Shown: positions 33,610 through 63,770 of the stretch, in pieces
Position numbering within the stretch: the stretch's first letter is position 1
Layout: each line of letters opens with the position of its first letter
Source: Cyclina sinensis
Lineage: Eukaryota > Mollusca > Bivalvia > Venerida > Veneridae
Assembly: GCA_012932295.1 (NCBI GenBank)
Contig: JAAONU010000001.1
Location: forward strand, 18,414,120 to 18,478,119
DNA: 64,000 nucleotides
Direction: 5' to 3'
Notes under the pieces: model-generated
What the model saw: only the letters and a program-made list of their open reading frames with translations
What the model was told of the DNA's origin: nothing
The model's database searches: none
Program-made: the position numbers and the translations under genes

Positions 33610-34393
33610 TACACTTTAAAAGCAGTTTGCAACACAAGGGGGAAAGGACAATTGTAACAAAACTGACCAGATGCTGGTAACAGTTACTACCATGCAACAA
33701 AGACAATAAGGCAGTATAAATAATCAAATAAGAGAAAAAAATTCGAGTTTTAACAACAGTTATCCATTTCATCATAGACTCCATATTTGTACATCTAGTG
33801 TCATTTGTAGAATATAAAATGAACTGGATACCTGTATATAGGTTTTTAGAGAAAGTAACAAGTATAGAAAAGAGGTTTTTGTAATTTTTATAATTAAAAT
33901 ATAACAAAAGAATTATATCACAGATAGGTGCACTCACTCGACAGTGAAACCAACATAAAGAATCTACAACAACGTGACGCGCAAGGGGAAAACATTCAGC
34001 AAGCAGTTATGATAATACTGAAAAACATTCTAAATGTAGCAAATTATGCATGAAAGAAGCAAGTTTATGTGGGGTGGTTTTTGCTGTTGGTTTTTTTTTT
34101 TTCATCTGAAGTCGGCAAGATTTGCAACTTTCAGATATACTATCTTTTCAATGTACCATCCTTCTAAAACCGATACTGATTTTTATCATAAATTTCTGTA
34201 CAATTCCCACTATGAATAATCTTCAAAACAGAAACTCGGACTTTTACTTCTATCTTGGAAACATTTATTGAAACAAAATGAGATTTTGATGGAATATTGT
34301 CCATGATCAATGACATAAGATATTGTCTTGACACAGGTTTCTATTATTTGTGTTTAATTTAAAACATCTAAATGTCAAACATTCCATCATTGA

Positions 34394-38146
<3,753 letters not shown>

Positions 38147-38240
38147 ATCTGAATTTTCTATCAAAAATCTTCAAACAATAACCATGTGTCCACTTTCCAC
38201 TCTTTTCCTGTCTGATAGCAACACAGCCGTTTTGTTTCTC

Positions 38241-38254
38241 GTTACTATAGACGC
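38241..38254 (-). promoter_or_regulatory. candidate RFX X-box upstream of tektin-4
   Basis: Minus strand GCGTCTATAGTAAC: the right half AGTAAC fits RRNRAC fully, the left half GCGTCT fits RYYNYY at five of six positions, with a 2-base spacer. It is 95 bases upstream of the tektin ATG, where RFX sites of ciliary genes usually lie. Inference only. Confidence 0.4.
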
Positions 38255-38335
38255 ATCTACTTCCTGTTGACAGTGGTAAGGGAGGTAATCACTTTGGTAT
38301 TGAGCAATTCGTCCACAGAACATTTCGCTCTTGTA

Positions 38336-38640
38336 AATAATAATAATAATAATAATAATAAAATCTTTATTTATAGAAGGTAACATACAAAATGTACACA
38401 TAAACATAACATGCAAATTATTTACAGTATGGCCTTCTGATCCAACAATAACAAAGAAATCAAAACTATACATGTATACAACATTGAACATTCATTTTTC
38501 ATATTACTCAAATGTTGTGCTTGACAGTCGGTTGTCTTTAATTCCAAGACATTAAAACTGGCCAACGCTCTAACCATAATACATTTGATATTGTTTTGAT
38601 CAGTTTTTATTTTCAAAACGGAATATAACAAATCTCATAC
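38336..38640 (-). mobile_element. possible LINE 3' end with AAT microsatellite tail
   Basis: On the minus strand an AT-rich stretch ends AATAAAGATTTTATTATTAT with a TTA repeat tail (38336-38361). LINE 3' ends of the CR1/L2 kind often have such tails. No reverse transcriptase block is present, so class is unsure. Confidence 0.35.
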
Positions 38641-38649
38641 ATTTTAATC

Positions 38650-40190
38650 TTCAGTATCTCTTCGCTCATATTTCGCTAACTGAACCTAATCGCGGATAGT
38701 AAAAGAGAAAATAATTTTAATGGGATTGCATTCGTTTAAAAATATTTAATATTTGGCTTTTCAGAACAGGAACATTTGTAAAATAAGAAAGAATTTATGC
38801 ACGTGAGTAACTTTTTAAAAGGAAACTTTGAAAACCAAACTGGCTGGTGTAAAGTTTATTTTGGGTGTATATCTTTAAACATATAAATACTTAATTTACA
38901 AGATTTTTTCTCATATTTTAACAAAACAAAACAGACGATAGATTTTATAATAACTGAGAAAACAATGACTATTATTCCGTGTCTGTTAGTGAGAAATACT
39001 TGAATGAGAAAGTAATAGAGAAATATAATAACGTACATATATGACCATGTCTCTATAATGGTAGTATTTTATGACACATTTGTAAGAAAAGAAAATCTTA
39101 GTTTCATCCTCTTTATTAATACGAAAAAAATTGTCATAATTTTAAAAGAAATATTCTTAAAAATATAAATGTATGGATCTAGATCAGGTATCTGTTCGAT
39201 GCCTGTAACACAGTTGTAATTAAAATCATTGACGTACTAGGTCAGGCGTCTACTAATGCTTACACCTATAATACATTTTACCATCTGCTCATTTAGGATT
39301 TTTTTATCTCTCACAGCTTAAAAAAAGATTAATCAATATCTCACTGTTCAAAAGTAAATCGTTCAAAAACTACATATATATATATAATAAGAACTATTAC
39401 TAAAGGTGATGAATACCCCAGATACCGCTTTGACACAGTAATTTCTACATTTATAGTTTGTCTGCCATAATATAAAAAATGGTTGAAGAACTCGAACTTC
39501 TGTGGAAATTAAACTCAGCAGTATAAGTTAACATTGTGGATAAACACACAAAACTTAACCATCAAAAAAAAAAAAAAAAAAAAAAACAGCAGCAGACCTC
39601 AATACACACACTACGTGCTGAGGACATGCAAATCTGCACCAAGTACTAAGAAGTTTGATTATTCTCCATTTATTAATTGCTGAAAAAAGCAGACTAAAAG
39701 AAGAAGAAAAAAAACAACATCAAATGTCTATAGAAGTTACTGGTTGAGGAAAGTTTAATTGAAATCCCACAAATATTTGCCGAGACATAGCACAAAGTAA
39801 CTTTGAATGGTCTTAATGTGAAGAATGAACACCAAAGAGTCCGAACTCAGGACAAAATCACTGAAGCAGAACAACTCTTGATACTAATTTATTTAGTAAT
39901 GTTTAGCTAAATTCAGACGAAATTTAATACCGTTTGAAAAATAGTGCTGAAAAACTTACATTGACAAACAAACTTAAAGAGCTATCATTCAACGAATAAT
40001 CATCAGTGCGAAATACGCAAACCATTTGAAAAACTACATGTATGATCAGTTCTTATGATTCCTGCAAACCTTTTTGCAAATAAATCAAACAGCCGCTGAA
40101 AATTAAGGTAAATAAACTTACGTTAGCCTTCATTTGAAAAAAGAAACATCAAGGGTCTTTAACCAAAGCAAAATGCGCTACAACCATGCT
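38650..40190. other. intergenic, nothing recognised
   Basis: AT-rich, no coding or RNA signal. A run of 23 A lies at 39564-39586 and might mark an old retrotransposition tail. Confidence 0.35.
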
Positions 40191-40214
40191 AAGGCCGGCC
40201 AGCGGAAGGGACTG

Positions 40215-40872
40215 ACAGATGGACAGACCAACGCATGTGAATCCAATTTAGCCCCGAGAAATTTTATTTGGGTGTATAATAAAATCTGACATACAGTTGC
40301 TGAGAAAAAGCATGAACAAATTTGTATCCTGTTTGTGTAAAAATTCAAAGGGCCATAACTCAGTGAAAATTTATTGGACTGGAACACAACAATGACACAA
40401 GTAAGCTTGGTAAATATGAATCTTGCATCTGACATATAGTTGCTAAGAAATAACATGGACACATTAATGTATTTAAAAAAAAATAAAAGTCCATAACTCA
40501 GTGAAAATAATCATGGCAGTGGATTGCAGCAACAATATGCAAAATTAGGCTTGGTATTTACGATTCTTACAAAGTATTATTAAAATCTGAATAACAGTTG
40601 TTAGAAACAGTCCGAACAAATGTATGTGTATAAAAATATCAAAGGACTATAACTCATCGAAAAATCATTGGAGTATGACGTGACAATGATATTCACCACT
40701 AGCCTTCATACTTATGAATCTTGCAAAATATTATTAAAATCAAAGAAATAGTCGCTGAGAAACAGTCCGGACAAATTTTGTATACAGACTACCGGACGGA
40801 CCGAGCGACCGACCAACGGACGTAAATCCGATACAGCCCCAGATATTTTATCTAGGGATATAATAATTCCGG
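40215..40872 (+). mobile_element. second pearl-like tandem element with GGAC-type tail
   Basis: Four units of about 145 bp (shared GGGCCATAACTCAGTGAAAAT-like phrases, GTTGCTGAGAAA, AACAAAT.TGTAT) end in GGACGGACCGAGCGACCGAC and then AAATCCGATACAGCCCC. A near copy of this tail (GGACAGACCAACGCATGTGA, TTAGCCCCGAGA) lies at the start, 40218-40260, so two tails flank the array. Confidence 0.55.
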
Positions 40873-41048
40873 TTAAAATAGGATAAAAAAATTCCTTTCA
40901 ATTCGACCATCTACATACCGAGGCTATTAATCTATGGAGAAAAACACAAAAAGAAAAACTATCTTCATAATATCCCTTATAGTAATAAATCAAAGTTTGC
41001 AAAAACTGATGGATTGATTGTCCTTGAATCCACATTAAATAGAGGCTA

Positions 41049-41200
41049 TTTGTTTGTTTTTGTGGAAGATGAGACTTTATTTCATCGAGTGAACACCATA
41101 TGTGATATTTTCACGAGTGGCGCAGCCACGAGTGAAAATATAAACATATGGTGTTCACGAGATGAAATAAATTCCCATCTTCCACTAAAAAACAAACAAA
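41049..41200. repeat. 152-bp imperfect palindrome (foldback element)
   Basis: Two arms of about 70 bp are inverse copies: TTTGTTTG, GTGGAAGATG.GA, TTATTTCATC, GTGAACACCATATG and ATATTTTCAC occur on each side. The centre is GAGTGGCGCAGCCACGAG. It could form a long hairpin. Confidence 0.75.
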
Positions 41201-41299
41201 TTTTCTTTTTATTTTATGCCAACACGTCAAAAATGGGTATTTTATGGCATTTTTACTCAGGGCCTTCAATAAATTCCCCATGGTGAGCCCCAAATTAGT

Positions 41300-43450
41300 T
41301 AATGCGTACTTTGGTTACTCCGCACAAAAAAAGTGCAGACAATCTCCAATACATATGATAACTTTACTTCTGCTGCAATAAACTGAATACACTTTCATCA
41401 AATAACATTTATTTTTCTCTACACAGCTTATCAATATTTATTGAATTTTAGCCATACATACTTTAATTATAAAACCGGATTAATACCGAGTAATATTCAA
41501 TCAATTGAATTGAAAGTCGGCCATATTGGATATTGTCGATGTGAGTTATGTAAACAAATCAGACATTTTAAATAATTTATGGCGAATTTCATCATTGTTC
41601 ACAACTAGTTAGGCTCAGGAATTCAATATTATAACTGGATTTAACAAGGTAAATAACTTTCACTCGATGCCACTGTCTGAAATACAGCGGATTCTCTTGT
41701 ATTTACTTGGTGGGGAAAAGTAGTTCCGGCACAAACAGTGGATTATCAAAATGGTAATTTCACTGATTCAAAACAGTGGATTATCACTTTTATCTAACTG
41801 ATATTTCCCTATATTTCATTGGTAGGCATAAAATAAAGATTCTTGTAAACTGGTTACGTGTCGCAGACGCATGCTTATCATACTGTTTAATTTTAATTTA
41901 CTAAGATATTTCTATATTGCTTGAGGTTCTCTGAACTTCTAATTACGTAAATGTTATTGTAAATGACTATTTGTTTTATGGTAGGTAGAAAATTCTTGTC
42001 GTTGATAGGCGATTTGCAATAAGGACTAGGTGTTATCGAAAATTTAAGGCGAATAACTCCGTACATCTACGGACAACAAACAATTCCTTCCACACAACTA
42101 GGCTATTCTTCTGTGAAAGTTTTAAGCAAATCCTCCAAAAGACGAACAAGGAGTTCGATACAAAATAATTCTGAACGTACATTTGTACGGACAAGTGCAA
42201 CGTTGTGAGGACATTAAGCACGCAAAACTGGTATAAAACTATTGAAAAGATGAGACGAAGCAATGGCAACCATCATTTGCAGATTTTCATAGAATTTATA
42301 TTTAAGAAAATACCGAATTAAATCATGCTTCTATTAAGAAGACATGTAATGAAATATAAATTCAAATTAACGTACTATGAGAAGACTTGTAATATTATTA
42401 TCATACGTGAGGAAAAAGGTAACTGTTCTTAGAATAATGAAGACTTGATGTAGGAGATACGTAGTAACAAGGAATAAGGACTAAGGGACAACGTCCATTT
42501 ATGACAGGTATTTGGGTAAGGTTTTTAAAGTGAAAGAACTTTTTCTTTCTTAGTTAAAGATACTTGAAACTTCACTGTAAATAAGGGTATGGCTGCAATT
42601 AAGTGTAGTGACAAGTATTCAGACCCATGTTGATACCATATGAAGGGATGAGGTCAGTAGTCTTAGTAGTGGCAGACAGAGAAATAATGAGGAACTATGG
42701 AACGGATTTAAAATTACTCGTGTATAGTTTTATATAGTGGAAGGATGGGTCTCAACTGGCTTGAAGGTCATAGATACATATACTTTTTATCATATAGTAA
42801 GACGTCATGTTAATCAATCAAAAATACACCGAGGGGACATTTCTGAAGATAAGGTCAAGTGTTTTAAAATCAACTGCTGCAGTTTCCAAAGTGCAAAAGA
42901 TCAAACGTCTGCTGGATTGTTTGCGCATCACAAGTAAGACGAGTCCAAGCCACTGTGTAAAGAAATGTCTGCCTTGAATGGAGGTCATTGTGTAATTGCC
43001 ATATGCTTAGCTTACTAAACACATACCTGGACTTCTGTCAGATGTAAGACTAACAACGCAGAGAACAACATTAAATGTTGAAAATTTATTTTTTATCACC
43101 ATCATTTCTGCAACATTGAAGATAACAAAGTGGAAACAAATAAATGTAATGTCCACATTGTGCACACTTTAATAATCAAAGCAATAATCTGTTCTTTTCC
43201 AAGTTCGAAATAACCCTATATTTAAAGCATTTGAACTGTTTCTAAGTCTATTCTGAACAGTAAGGAAAAAACATCTTTTACATGATTTTGTAACATTGTG
43301 TTTAGTTCTCTCTAAAAATAGATAGTTATGCATAAACAACAGGAATTTCCTGAAATGCATAATGGAAACTTGAAATTTAAAATGAACAATTCCTAACAAT
43401 TTAAAAATAGAACATTCATAAAATGGGTAAATCCGTCAGTTCAAAGCTAC
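41300..43450. other. intergenic, nothing recognised
   Basis: AT-rich; no conserved coding segment, no RNA gene, no clear element. Confidence 0.35.
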
Positions 43451-43458
43451 CCTTATCA

Positions 43459-43665
43459 TTAACCCTCAGCCTGCTAAATATCTTAGATGGACTTGTCCAT
43501 CATTTTGACAGATCCATTAATTGTTTACAGGGGTGCTTTCTGAAATTTATTAACTGAATGGCGAATAGTGTAGACCATGATCAAACTGCACGGATGTGCG
43601 GGCTGATCTTGGTCTGCACTGGTAGCAAAGGCAAACACAATTACCACAAGCAGGGTAAGGGTTAA
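43459..43665. mobile_element. TTAA-flanked MITE, same family as 1495-1736
   Basis: Starts TTAACCCTCAGCC and ends AAGGGTTAA. Its right half (GCGAATAGTGTAGACCATGA, ACTGCACGGATGTGCGGGCT, GATCTTGGTCTGCACTGGT) matches one arm of the palindrome at 1495-1736, while its left half is different. Confidence 0.65.
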
Positions 43666-44016
43666 GAAGAGGGCAAACAGACATAAAACAGTTTTGTTCC
43701 CTATGTATCATTGCACTAGAATTTTTTTTTTTTTTCTCTCTTTGATAACAAATGTAACATAAAAAGCTCTAAGAAATTAGTATCTTTAACTTGAACAGAG
43801 AACGGACAGCTGAAATATACAAAGTATAATTTACATACATGTACTAGCATTTATAATGCATTTGGACAAAAGCAGAATTTCAGATTTTCTTGAAAAGTCT
43901 ACATTCTTATGCTGAAAAGCTACTAGAAATCAAATATTTTATCTATGCTGGTACTTTGGTCTGACACGACATGTATGATTTATCTTACCTGAATTAAGAC
44001 ATCAGGTTTCAATCAA

Positions 44017-46588
44017 AACAAGAGGGCCATGATGGCCCTATATCGCTCACCTGAATATGACTGCTTTTAACAAAGTTGCTATGGATCTGGTTAATTGAAC
44101 CCATATTCAAACTTGGCCTAGAAATTATTGAAACAATCTTTCTGACAAATTTCAAGGTTATTTGGACTGAAAGTGTAGCCTCTAGTGTTAACAAGGTTTT
44201 TCGATATTTGGGCTCTGTGACCTAGTTTTTTAATCCAGATAATCCATATCCAAACCTGAGCTAGAAATCATCAAAACAACCTTTCTGACAAATTTCCAGG
44301 ACATTTGGACTGAAAATGTAGCCTCTAGAGTGTTTACAAAGTTTTTCGATATTTAGGCTCTGTGACCTAGTTTTTTAATCCAGATGACCCATATTCAAAG
44401 CTGAGCTGGAAATCATAGAAGCAACCTTTCTGACAAATTTTCAGGTTATTTGGAATTAAAATCTTAACTCTAGAGTGTTAACAAGGTTTTTCCATATTTG
44501 GTCAATGTGACCTAGTTTTTGACCAAAGATGACCCATATTAGTACTTGAGCTAGAAATCATCAAAACAACCTGTCTGACAAATTTCCAGGATATTTGCAT
44601 TGAAAATGTAACCTCTGGAGTGTTAAAGTGGTTTTTACCTTTTAGGGCTCTGTGACCTAGTTTTTGATCCCAGATGACCCATATCCTAGTCCGGGCTAGA
44701 AATCATTGAAACAACCTTTCTGACAAATTTCAAGGACATCTGGACTGAAAATGTAACCTCTAGAGCATTAACAAGGATTTTCTACTTTTTGGCCATGTGT
44801 CCTAGTTTTTGACCCCACATAACCCATATTCAAAACTGAGCTAGAAATCATTAAAACAATCTCTCTGACAAATTTCAAGGTTATTTGAACTAAAAATGTT
44901 ACCTCAATGCGTGTTTACAAGGTTTTTCCATATTTGGGGTCTGTGACCTAGTTTTTGACCCCAGATGACCTTTATTCGAATCTGAGCTAGAAATCATTAA
45001 AACATTTTTTCTGACAAATTTCGAGAATATTTGGACTGAAAAATAGCTTCTAGAGTGTTAACAAGTTTTTTGCTATTTTTGGGCTCTGTGACCTAGTTTT
45101 TGATTTCAGATGACACATATTCAAATTTAACCTAGAAATCATTGAAACAACCTTTCTGACAGATTCCAGGTTATTTGGACTGAAAATGTTACCTCTAGAG
45201 TGTTAACAAGGTTTTTCCATATTTGGGCTCTGTGACCTAGTTTTTGACCCCAGATGACCCAATTTTGAGCTTGAGCTAAAAATCATCAAAACAACCTTTC
45301 TGACAAATTTCCAGGATATTTGGACTGAAAATGTAACCTCTAGAGTGTTAACAAGGTTTTTTCTATTTTTGGGCTCTGTGACCTAGTTTTTGAACCCAGA
45401 TGACCAATATTCGAACTTGAGCTAGAAATCATAGAAACAACCTGTCTGACAAATTTCCAGATTATTTGGACTGAAAATGTTACTTCTCCTTCTACAAGAA
45501 GATTTTCAAAGTTTTCACTATATAAGCCTATGTAAAACCAATGACCCCGGGGTGGGGCCAAATTTGACTCCAGGGGTATAATTGGAACAAACTTGGTAGA
45601 GGTCCACTAGACAATGCTACATACTAAATCTTAAGGCTCAGGGCCTTGTGGTTTCAGACAAGAAGATTTTCGAAGTTTTTCCTATATAACTCTATGTAAA
45701 ACAAGTTACCCCTGGGGCGGGGCCATTTTTGACCCAGAGGCCATGACTTGAACAAACTTGGTAGAGGTCCACTAGACAATGCTGCACACCAAATATCTAA
45801 GCTCTATGCCTTACGGTTTCTGACAAGAAGATTTTCAAAGTTTTTCCTATATAACTCTATGTAAAACAAGTTACCCCTGGGGCGGGGCCATTTTTGACCC
45901 AGAGGCCATGATTTGAACAAACTTGGTAGATGTCCACTAGACAATGCTGCACACCAAATATCTTAGCTCTATGCCTTACGGTTTCTGACAAGAAGATTTT
46001 TAAAGTTTTTCCTATATAACTCTATGTAAAACAAGTTACCCCTGGGGCGGGGCCATTTTTGACCCAGAGGCCATGATTTGAACAAACTTGGTAGAGGTCC
46101 ACTAGACAATGCTGCACACCAAATATCTTAGCTCTATGCCTTACGGTTTCTGACAAGAAGATTTTTAAAGTTTTTCCTATATAACTCTATGTAAAACAAG
46201 TTACCCCTGGGGCGGGGCCATTTTTGACCCCAAGATCATAATTTGAACAAACTTGGTAGAGGTCCACAAGATGATGCTTTATACCAAATATCAAAGCTCC
46301 AGGCCTTGTGGTTTCTGACAAGAAGATTTTTAAAGATCCAACTTTTCAAATCTGTTTTTAGCTCCTGTGACCCAGAAATGCAATGAACCGGAACCATTTG
46401 AACAAACTTGGTAGAGCTTCATGCAAGGAACATTCTAGGCAAGTTATATTAAATTTTGCCCAGTGGTTTCAGAGGAGATGTCGTTTGAATGAATTGTGGA
46501 CGACGGACGGACGGACGGACGGACGGACGGACGCCGGACAATCAAGGATCCTAAAAGCTCACATGAGCATGCTCAGGTGAGCTAAAAA
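44017..46588 (+). mobile_element. pearl-like element, 2.57 kb, with two internal tandem arrays and GGAC microsatellite
   Basis: Head AACAAGAGGGCCATGATGGC followed by ATCGCTCACCTGA. Then nine units of about 145 bp (GTGACCTAGTTTTTGA, TTTCTGACAAATTTC, GTGTTAACAAGGTTTTT; 44100-45480), then about five units of 165 bp (CAAGAAGATTTT, CCTATATAACTCTATGTAAA, CTGGGGCGGGGCCA, GGTAGAGGTCCACTAGACAA; 45490-46320), then (GGAC)n at 46500-46535 and end CAGGTGAGCTAAAAA. No protein coded. Layout fits bivalve pearl elements; class is inference. Confidence 0.65.
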
Positions 46589-46589
46589 C

Positions 46590-47980
46590 TGTCAATTTAT
46601 TTTAATTAACCTTTGCTACACTTTATAGTGTAAACAAGCCTTTGCACAGCATAATGACATATCCAATGAGCAAATCTAAACACCATGACCAAACACAGAA
46701 AGGAAATAGAGCATGCTTTCTGATGTGACAGCATATCTTGATGTATTTTTTCTTCCTGATAAGGAAAATCATCTAAAATAATTTGTACTTCCCAAATAAA
46801 GACAAGTTTTGTTAAGTCAGAAATATTAATCATACAGAAATATTAACCAGTCAAAAGGCTACTATAAAGATACACCAAGACACTAACACTAGGGGTAGAC
46901 AGTGGTACAAGTTTTCAGGTGTCGTTGCTCAAGTCACATCTTACATTCTGACATACATTTGAATTCTGGATTCAACTTGGGAATAAATTCCCTCTACACC
47001 AAGCCAGAAGGGCCAGCTGACATTTGGCAGGAGATACATGTGGTTCCAATGCAAGACTTCCAGACAAAAAATCAAAATGAAGTGATTGTGGCAAGTTCTG
47101 GTACTCTCATACATGCCTAAAGTTGAAAATATTATAAAGCTAATACTGAGTTTTCTTTGTAAGACATCACTGGGCTAGATGAGTTTGCATGTGTAAAAAC
47201 AAGAAATATGGCAGAATTTCCATGTACAAACAAAGTCACACTTCAAGCTTCACAACAGGTTATCCGAAAAATCATACATATTCACTGGATATTTTTTCAC
47301 AGACACACACAAAAAATTCCTATGCCCTATTTGCTCTAACTTCATTGAACTTTAGCATTTTCTTTCAATAGATTGTTACTGTTAACTTGTATACCGCAAA
47401 AACTGAACTTTTAACAAAACCAATGAATATATACAATTATTCATACACATTTATACTGAATCAACACAACAGATATAATACAGCACTACTTCATGGCAGA
47501 AACTATCTTCTGAACAAAAAAAAATCTTGGCATCAAAAGTTAATAATGTTGCAATAAATACATTACACTTGGGCAAAAAACAGGCCAGTTTAAGTGAAAG
47601 AAAATCAACAATTGTATCTCGTTACTTCAAGTGAATTTTTGAATCTTAATTCATATTCAAATGCAAATTAACTCTTTCAGTAAGTTAGTTAATCAAGCAG
47701 TAATTATGAGAAAAAATAACTTTTACTTAACACTACCACTGTTTTCTTTAAACTAAGATATTTTTTTATGGAGATAATGAGATCTGTGCCAATCAACACA
47801 TTTTCAAAGATTAAATACTAAGGGTCTTGCTTTTATTCTAACCAACTTGAGGGGTGAGTGTAAAAAAAGCTTTCAGTTTATTCTATAGCACTTAGAACGT
47901 TTTCATATTCAACCCTCAAAATACTGTTACAAAATTTAACTTATTTTGCACCTCTTGTAGTGCATCAGTTCTGACACCTA
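46590..47980. other. FOXK downstream region, no clear gene
   Basis: AT-rich. A 72-codon plus-strand frame at 46902-47120 has no recognisable family. The FOXK 3'UTR might reach into this stretch, but no clear signal fixes its end. Confidence 0.35.
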
Positions 47981-47983
47981 TTA

Positions 47984-48980
47984 CAAACAAGAGGGCCATG
48001 ATGGCCCTGGATCGCTCACCTGAGTACTTTAGCTGTGGGTTTGATGTTAAGCAAACATAAGAAGCACTATTTCATTTTCTAATTGAAGATTTGTAGGTGC
48101 CTGAAAACCAAATTTCTAAAATATCATCAATAAATAAAGGCTCTATGACAGAAAGTAGAAAAATCTCTCATTAGCTAGTGACCATGACCCAGTGACCTTC
48201 AACCCCACCTATGGGTAGAGGTCCATGCAAGGAACCTACCTACTGAATATCAAAGATACTGGTCTATAAATGAAGGCTCTATGAGGTAAAGCAGATAAAT
48301 CTATTTTTAGCCTCGGTGACCTTTAACCTAGTCTAATACTTTGAAAAAGCTTGAAAAAAGTCCATTAGACAATGCTTCATTCCAAATTTTAAAATTCTAT
48401 GCTTTGTGGTTTCAGACAAGAAGATTTTTTTAAGATTTTCTTCTATACTACTATGTAAAACTTGTGAACCCTTGGGCAGGGCCAATAGTGACCCCAGAGA
48501 CATTATTTGAACAACCTTGGTAGTGGTCGCTTGACAATGCTTCATGCAAAATTTTAAAACTCTAGGCCTTGTGGTTTCAGACAAGAAGATTTTTAAAGAT
48601 TTTCTACTATATTACTATGTAAAACTTGCGAACCCTCGGGCAAAGCCATAGTGACCCCTGGGACATTATTTGAACAAATTTGGTAAAGTCCACTAGACAA
48701 TGCTACACACCAAATTACACACCTCTGGGCTTGGCAGTTTTAAAAAAGAATATTTTTAAAGTTTTTCATTCTTGTTACCATAGCAACCAGAGTTCTTCAT
48801 AACATGGAATTCTTAAAACACCTTTGGTCAAGCTTCAAGCATTGAACATTCCTGCAAAGTTTTATCATCTTTCACCTAGTGGTTTAGGAGGAGATGTTGT
48901 TTAAAGTAAAATGTTGATGATGGACACAGGGCGATCACAAAATCTCACCTTGAGCACAAAGTGCTTAGGTGAGCTAAAAA
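47984..48980 (+). mobile_element. pearl-like element, 1.0 kb, degenerate copy
   Basis: Head ACAAGAGGGCCATGATGGCC and ATCGCTCACCTGAGTAC; about three 165-bp-type units (CAGACAAGAAGATTTTT, GTAAAACTTG, CTAGACAATGCT); end TTAGGTGAGCTAAAAA. The GGAC microsatellite is almost lost (GATGATGGACACAGGGCGAT). The head is nearer to the 55914 copy (both have CCCTGGATCGCTCACC) than to the 44017 copy. Confidence 0.65.
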
Positions 48981-48984
48981 TATA

Positions 48985-50054
48985 AACAAGGGCCCCATTT
49001 CATATATAAAAGGCTTTATATGTCTGTTTGTTCAAAATGAGCTGCTTCAAAGACTCAACCATTTTCCACTCCATCTCAGCCTTAGTACAGTATTGGTCAT
49101 CTTGAAATAATCTGCAATAGGGTAACTAAAAAACCTTCTCTAGAAAAGTCTTCCCCACCACCTTTCCCTGGTTAAGCAGAACACCTTAAGGACTTTCACT
49201 GTTTGCACTTTCAATTACCTATATAGCATCAATCACGTATTGTTGCTGCACAATATTATCCAAATAACAAGCAAACAAACTTGTTTTCTTCTGGAAGAAA
49301 AACAACAAAAAAACAAAACCTTTCCTCAAAACCCTTCATCTGCATAACCTTTATCATACTACATAAAATAACCATACCATTCTAACAATAAATTAATTAT
49401 TCATTTACAACTTTTAAAAAAAGGACAGCTGAAGATAATGAAAAGAAAAGATTCTAAATTAATATATAAATATATGAAAAAAAAGACCTAACTTTGAAAT
49501 CAAATGATTGCAATCAAATAGCACATTTTATCTGCAAAAAACACAGCTGCCAATAATAACAAACACAGAACATGGATCCTAGAGTTTTAACAATGTATAA
49601 GTAGACACCATAGGATCTATCAATTCTTTAGTATTTTAAATTAATGAAATGTTCTTCACACATGATTCATAAACATGTTTTAACAAAAGTGTATCTCACT
49701 CCCACCAGATGTTATTCTTCTATCACAATAACTGTCAACAAGTACTTCACAGAAGTTACTTAAATGTTCGTTATCTTAGTCTCCAGTCAAGTCATTGTCA
49801 ATTTTTTAAATGTTTGATTTCTCCCTTGTATCAACTCCATTCTTATCCATTTCAATTATTTAAATGTTTAAGTTCCCTTCTTATAACATCTCAACTCAAA
49901 TCAGCATTATCTGTTATCTCTGTAATGAGCACTCATTTCTGTTTGTGCGAAAAAAACACAACCATCCCTTGCCCTAAAATAGCAAATAAAACACTACGAA
50001 CAGGTATCATTCAAGGTCTGTGTACACTGTCGATTGTAAGAACACACCAAGTCC
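48985..50054. other. FOXK 3' flank / likely 3'UTR
   Basis: AT-rich DNA directly downstream of the FOXK stop on the minus strand. No gene recognised; a small duplication (ATTTTTTAAATGTTTGATTT / ATTATTTAAATGTTTAAGTT near 49801 and 49855). Confidence 0.35.
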
Positions 50055-63335
<13,281 letters not shown>

Positions 63336-63339
63336 TTTA

Positions 63340-63770
63340 CTTAGAGAACGGACGAGGCTTATTTGGCCAATTTTGATAATTCCGTGGCCATAACTATAGA
63401 GTGACTGGTGGGATTTTACTGGTTATCGAACTTTGCCAAACCATTACGTCCACAAACATATTATCAACAAGTTTGATGAATATCAATTGAAAACACTTCG
63501 ACTTAGAAGACCAACAAAGCGTATTTAGCCAATTTTGGATTATTCAGGAGGCCATAACTCTAGAACGTAGAGTGTGACTGTTTATCATATTTGGTCGAGA
63601 TATTATGCCTATAAACATTATCACGACGTTCGGTGAAAATCGGAGAGCGGTCAATGCTCATCTGGCCAATTTTGGATTGCTAAAGGGCATTACCTCTTGA
63701 AGGATTTGAGTGGTTATCGAACTTGGTGGATATATTATGCCTGCAATTCTATCACCGAGTGTGATTTTAT
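63340..63770. repeat. tandem repeat array, about 2.5 units of 165 bp
   Basis: Units share GGCCATAACTCTAGA, GTTATCGAACTT.G, TATTATGCC.ATAAACATTAT and GCCAATTTTGGATT. The same phrases occur at 34850-34990 in the tektin intron. Confidence 0.6.

Noticed and set aside
33605..33937. 110-codon minus-strand frame
   Set aside because: AT-rich hydrophobic translation in the tektin 3' region, no family or splice support.
38147..38164. Tektin start six codons further upstream
   Set aside because: That codon is TTG; the ATG at 38146 is the first true start and fits tektin-4 length.
46902..47120. 72-codon plus-strand frame of ordinary composition
   Set aside because: No recognisable family, no splice context, downstream of FOXK on the opposite strand.
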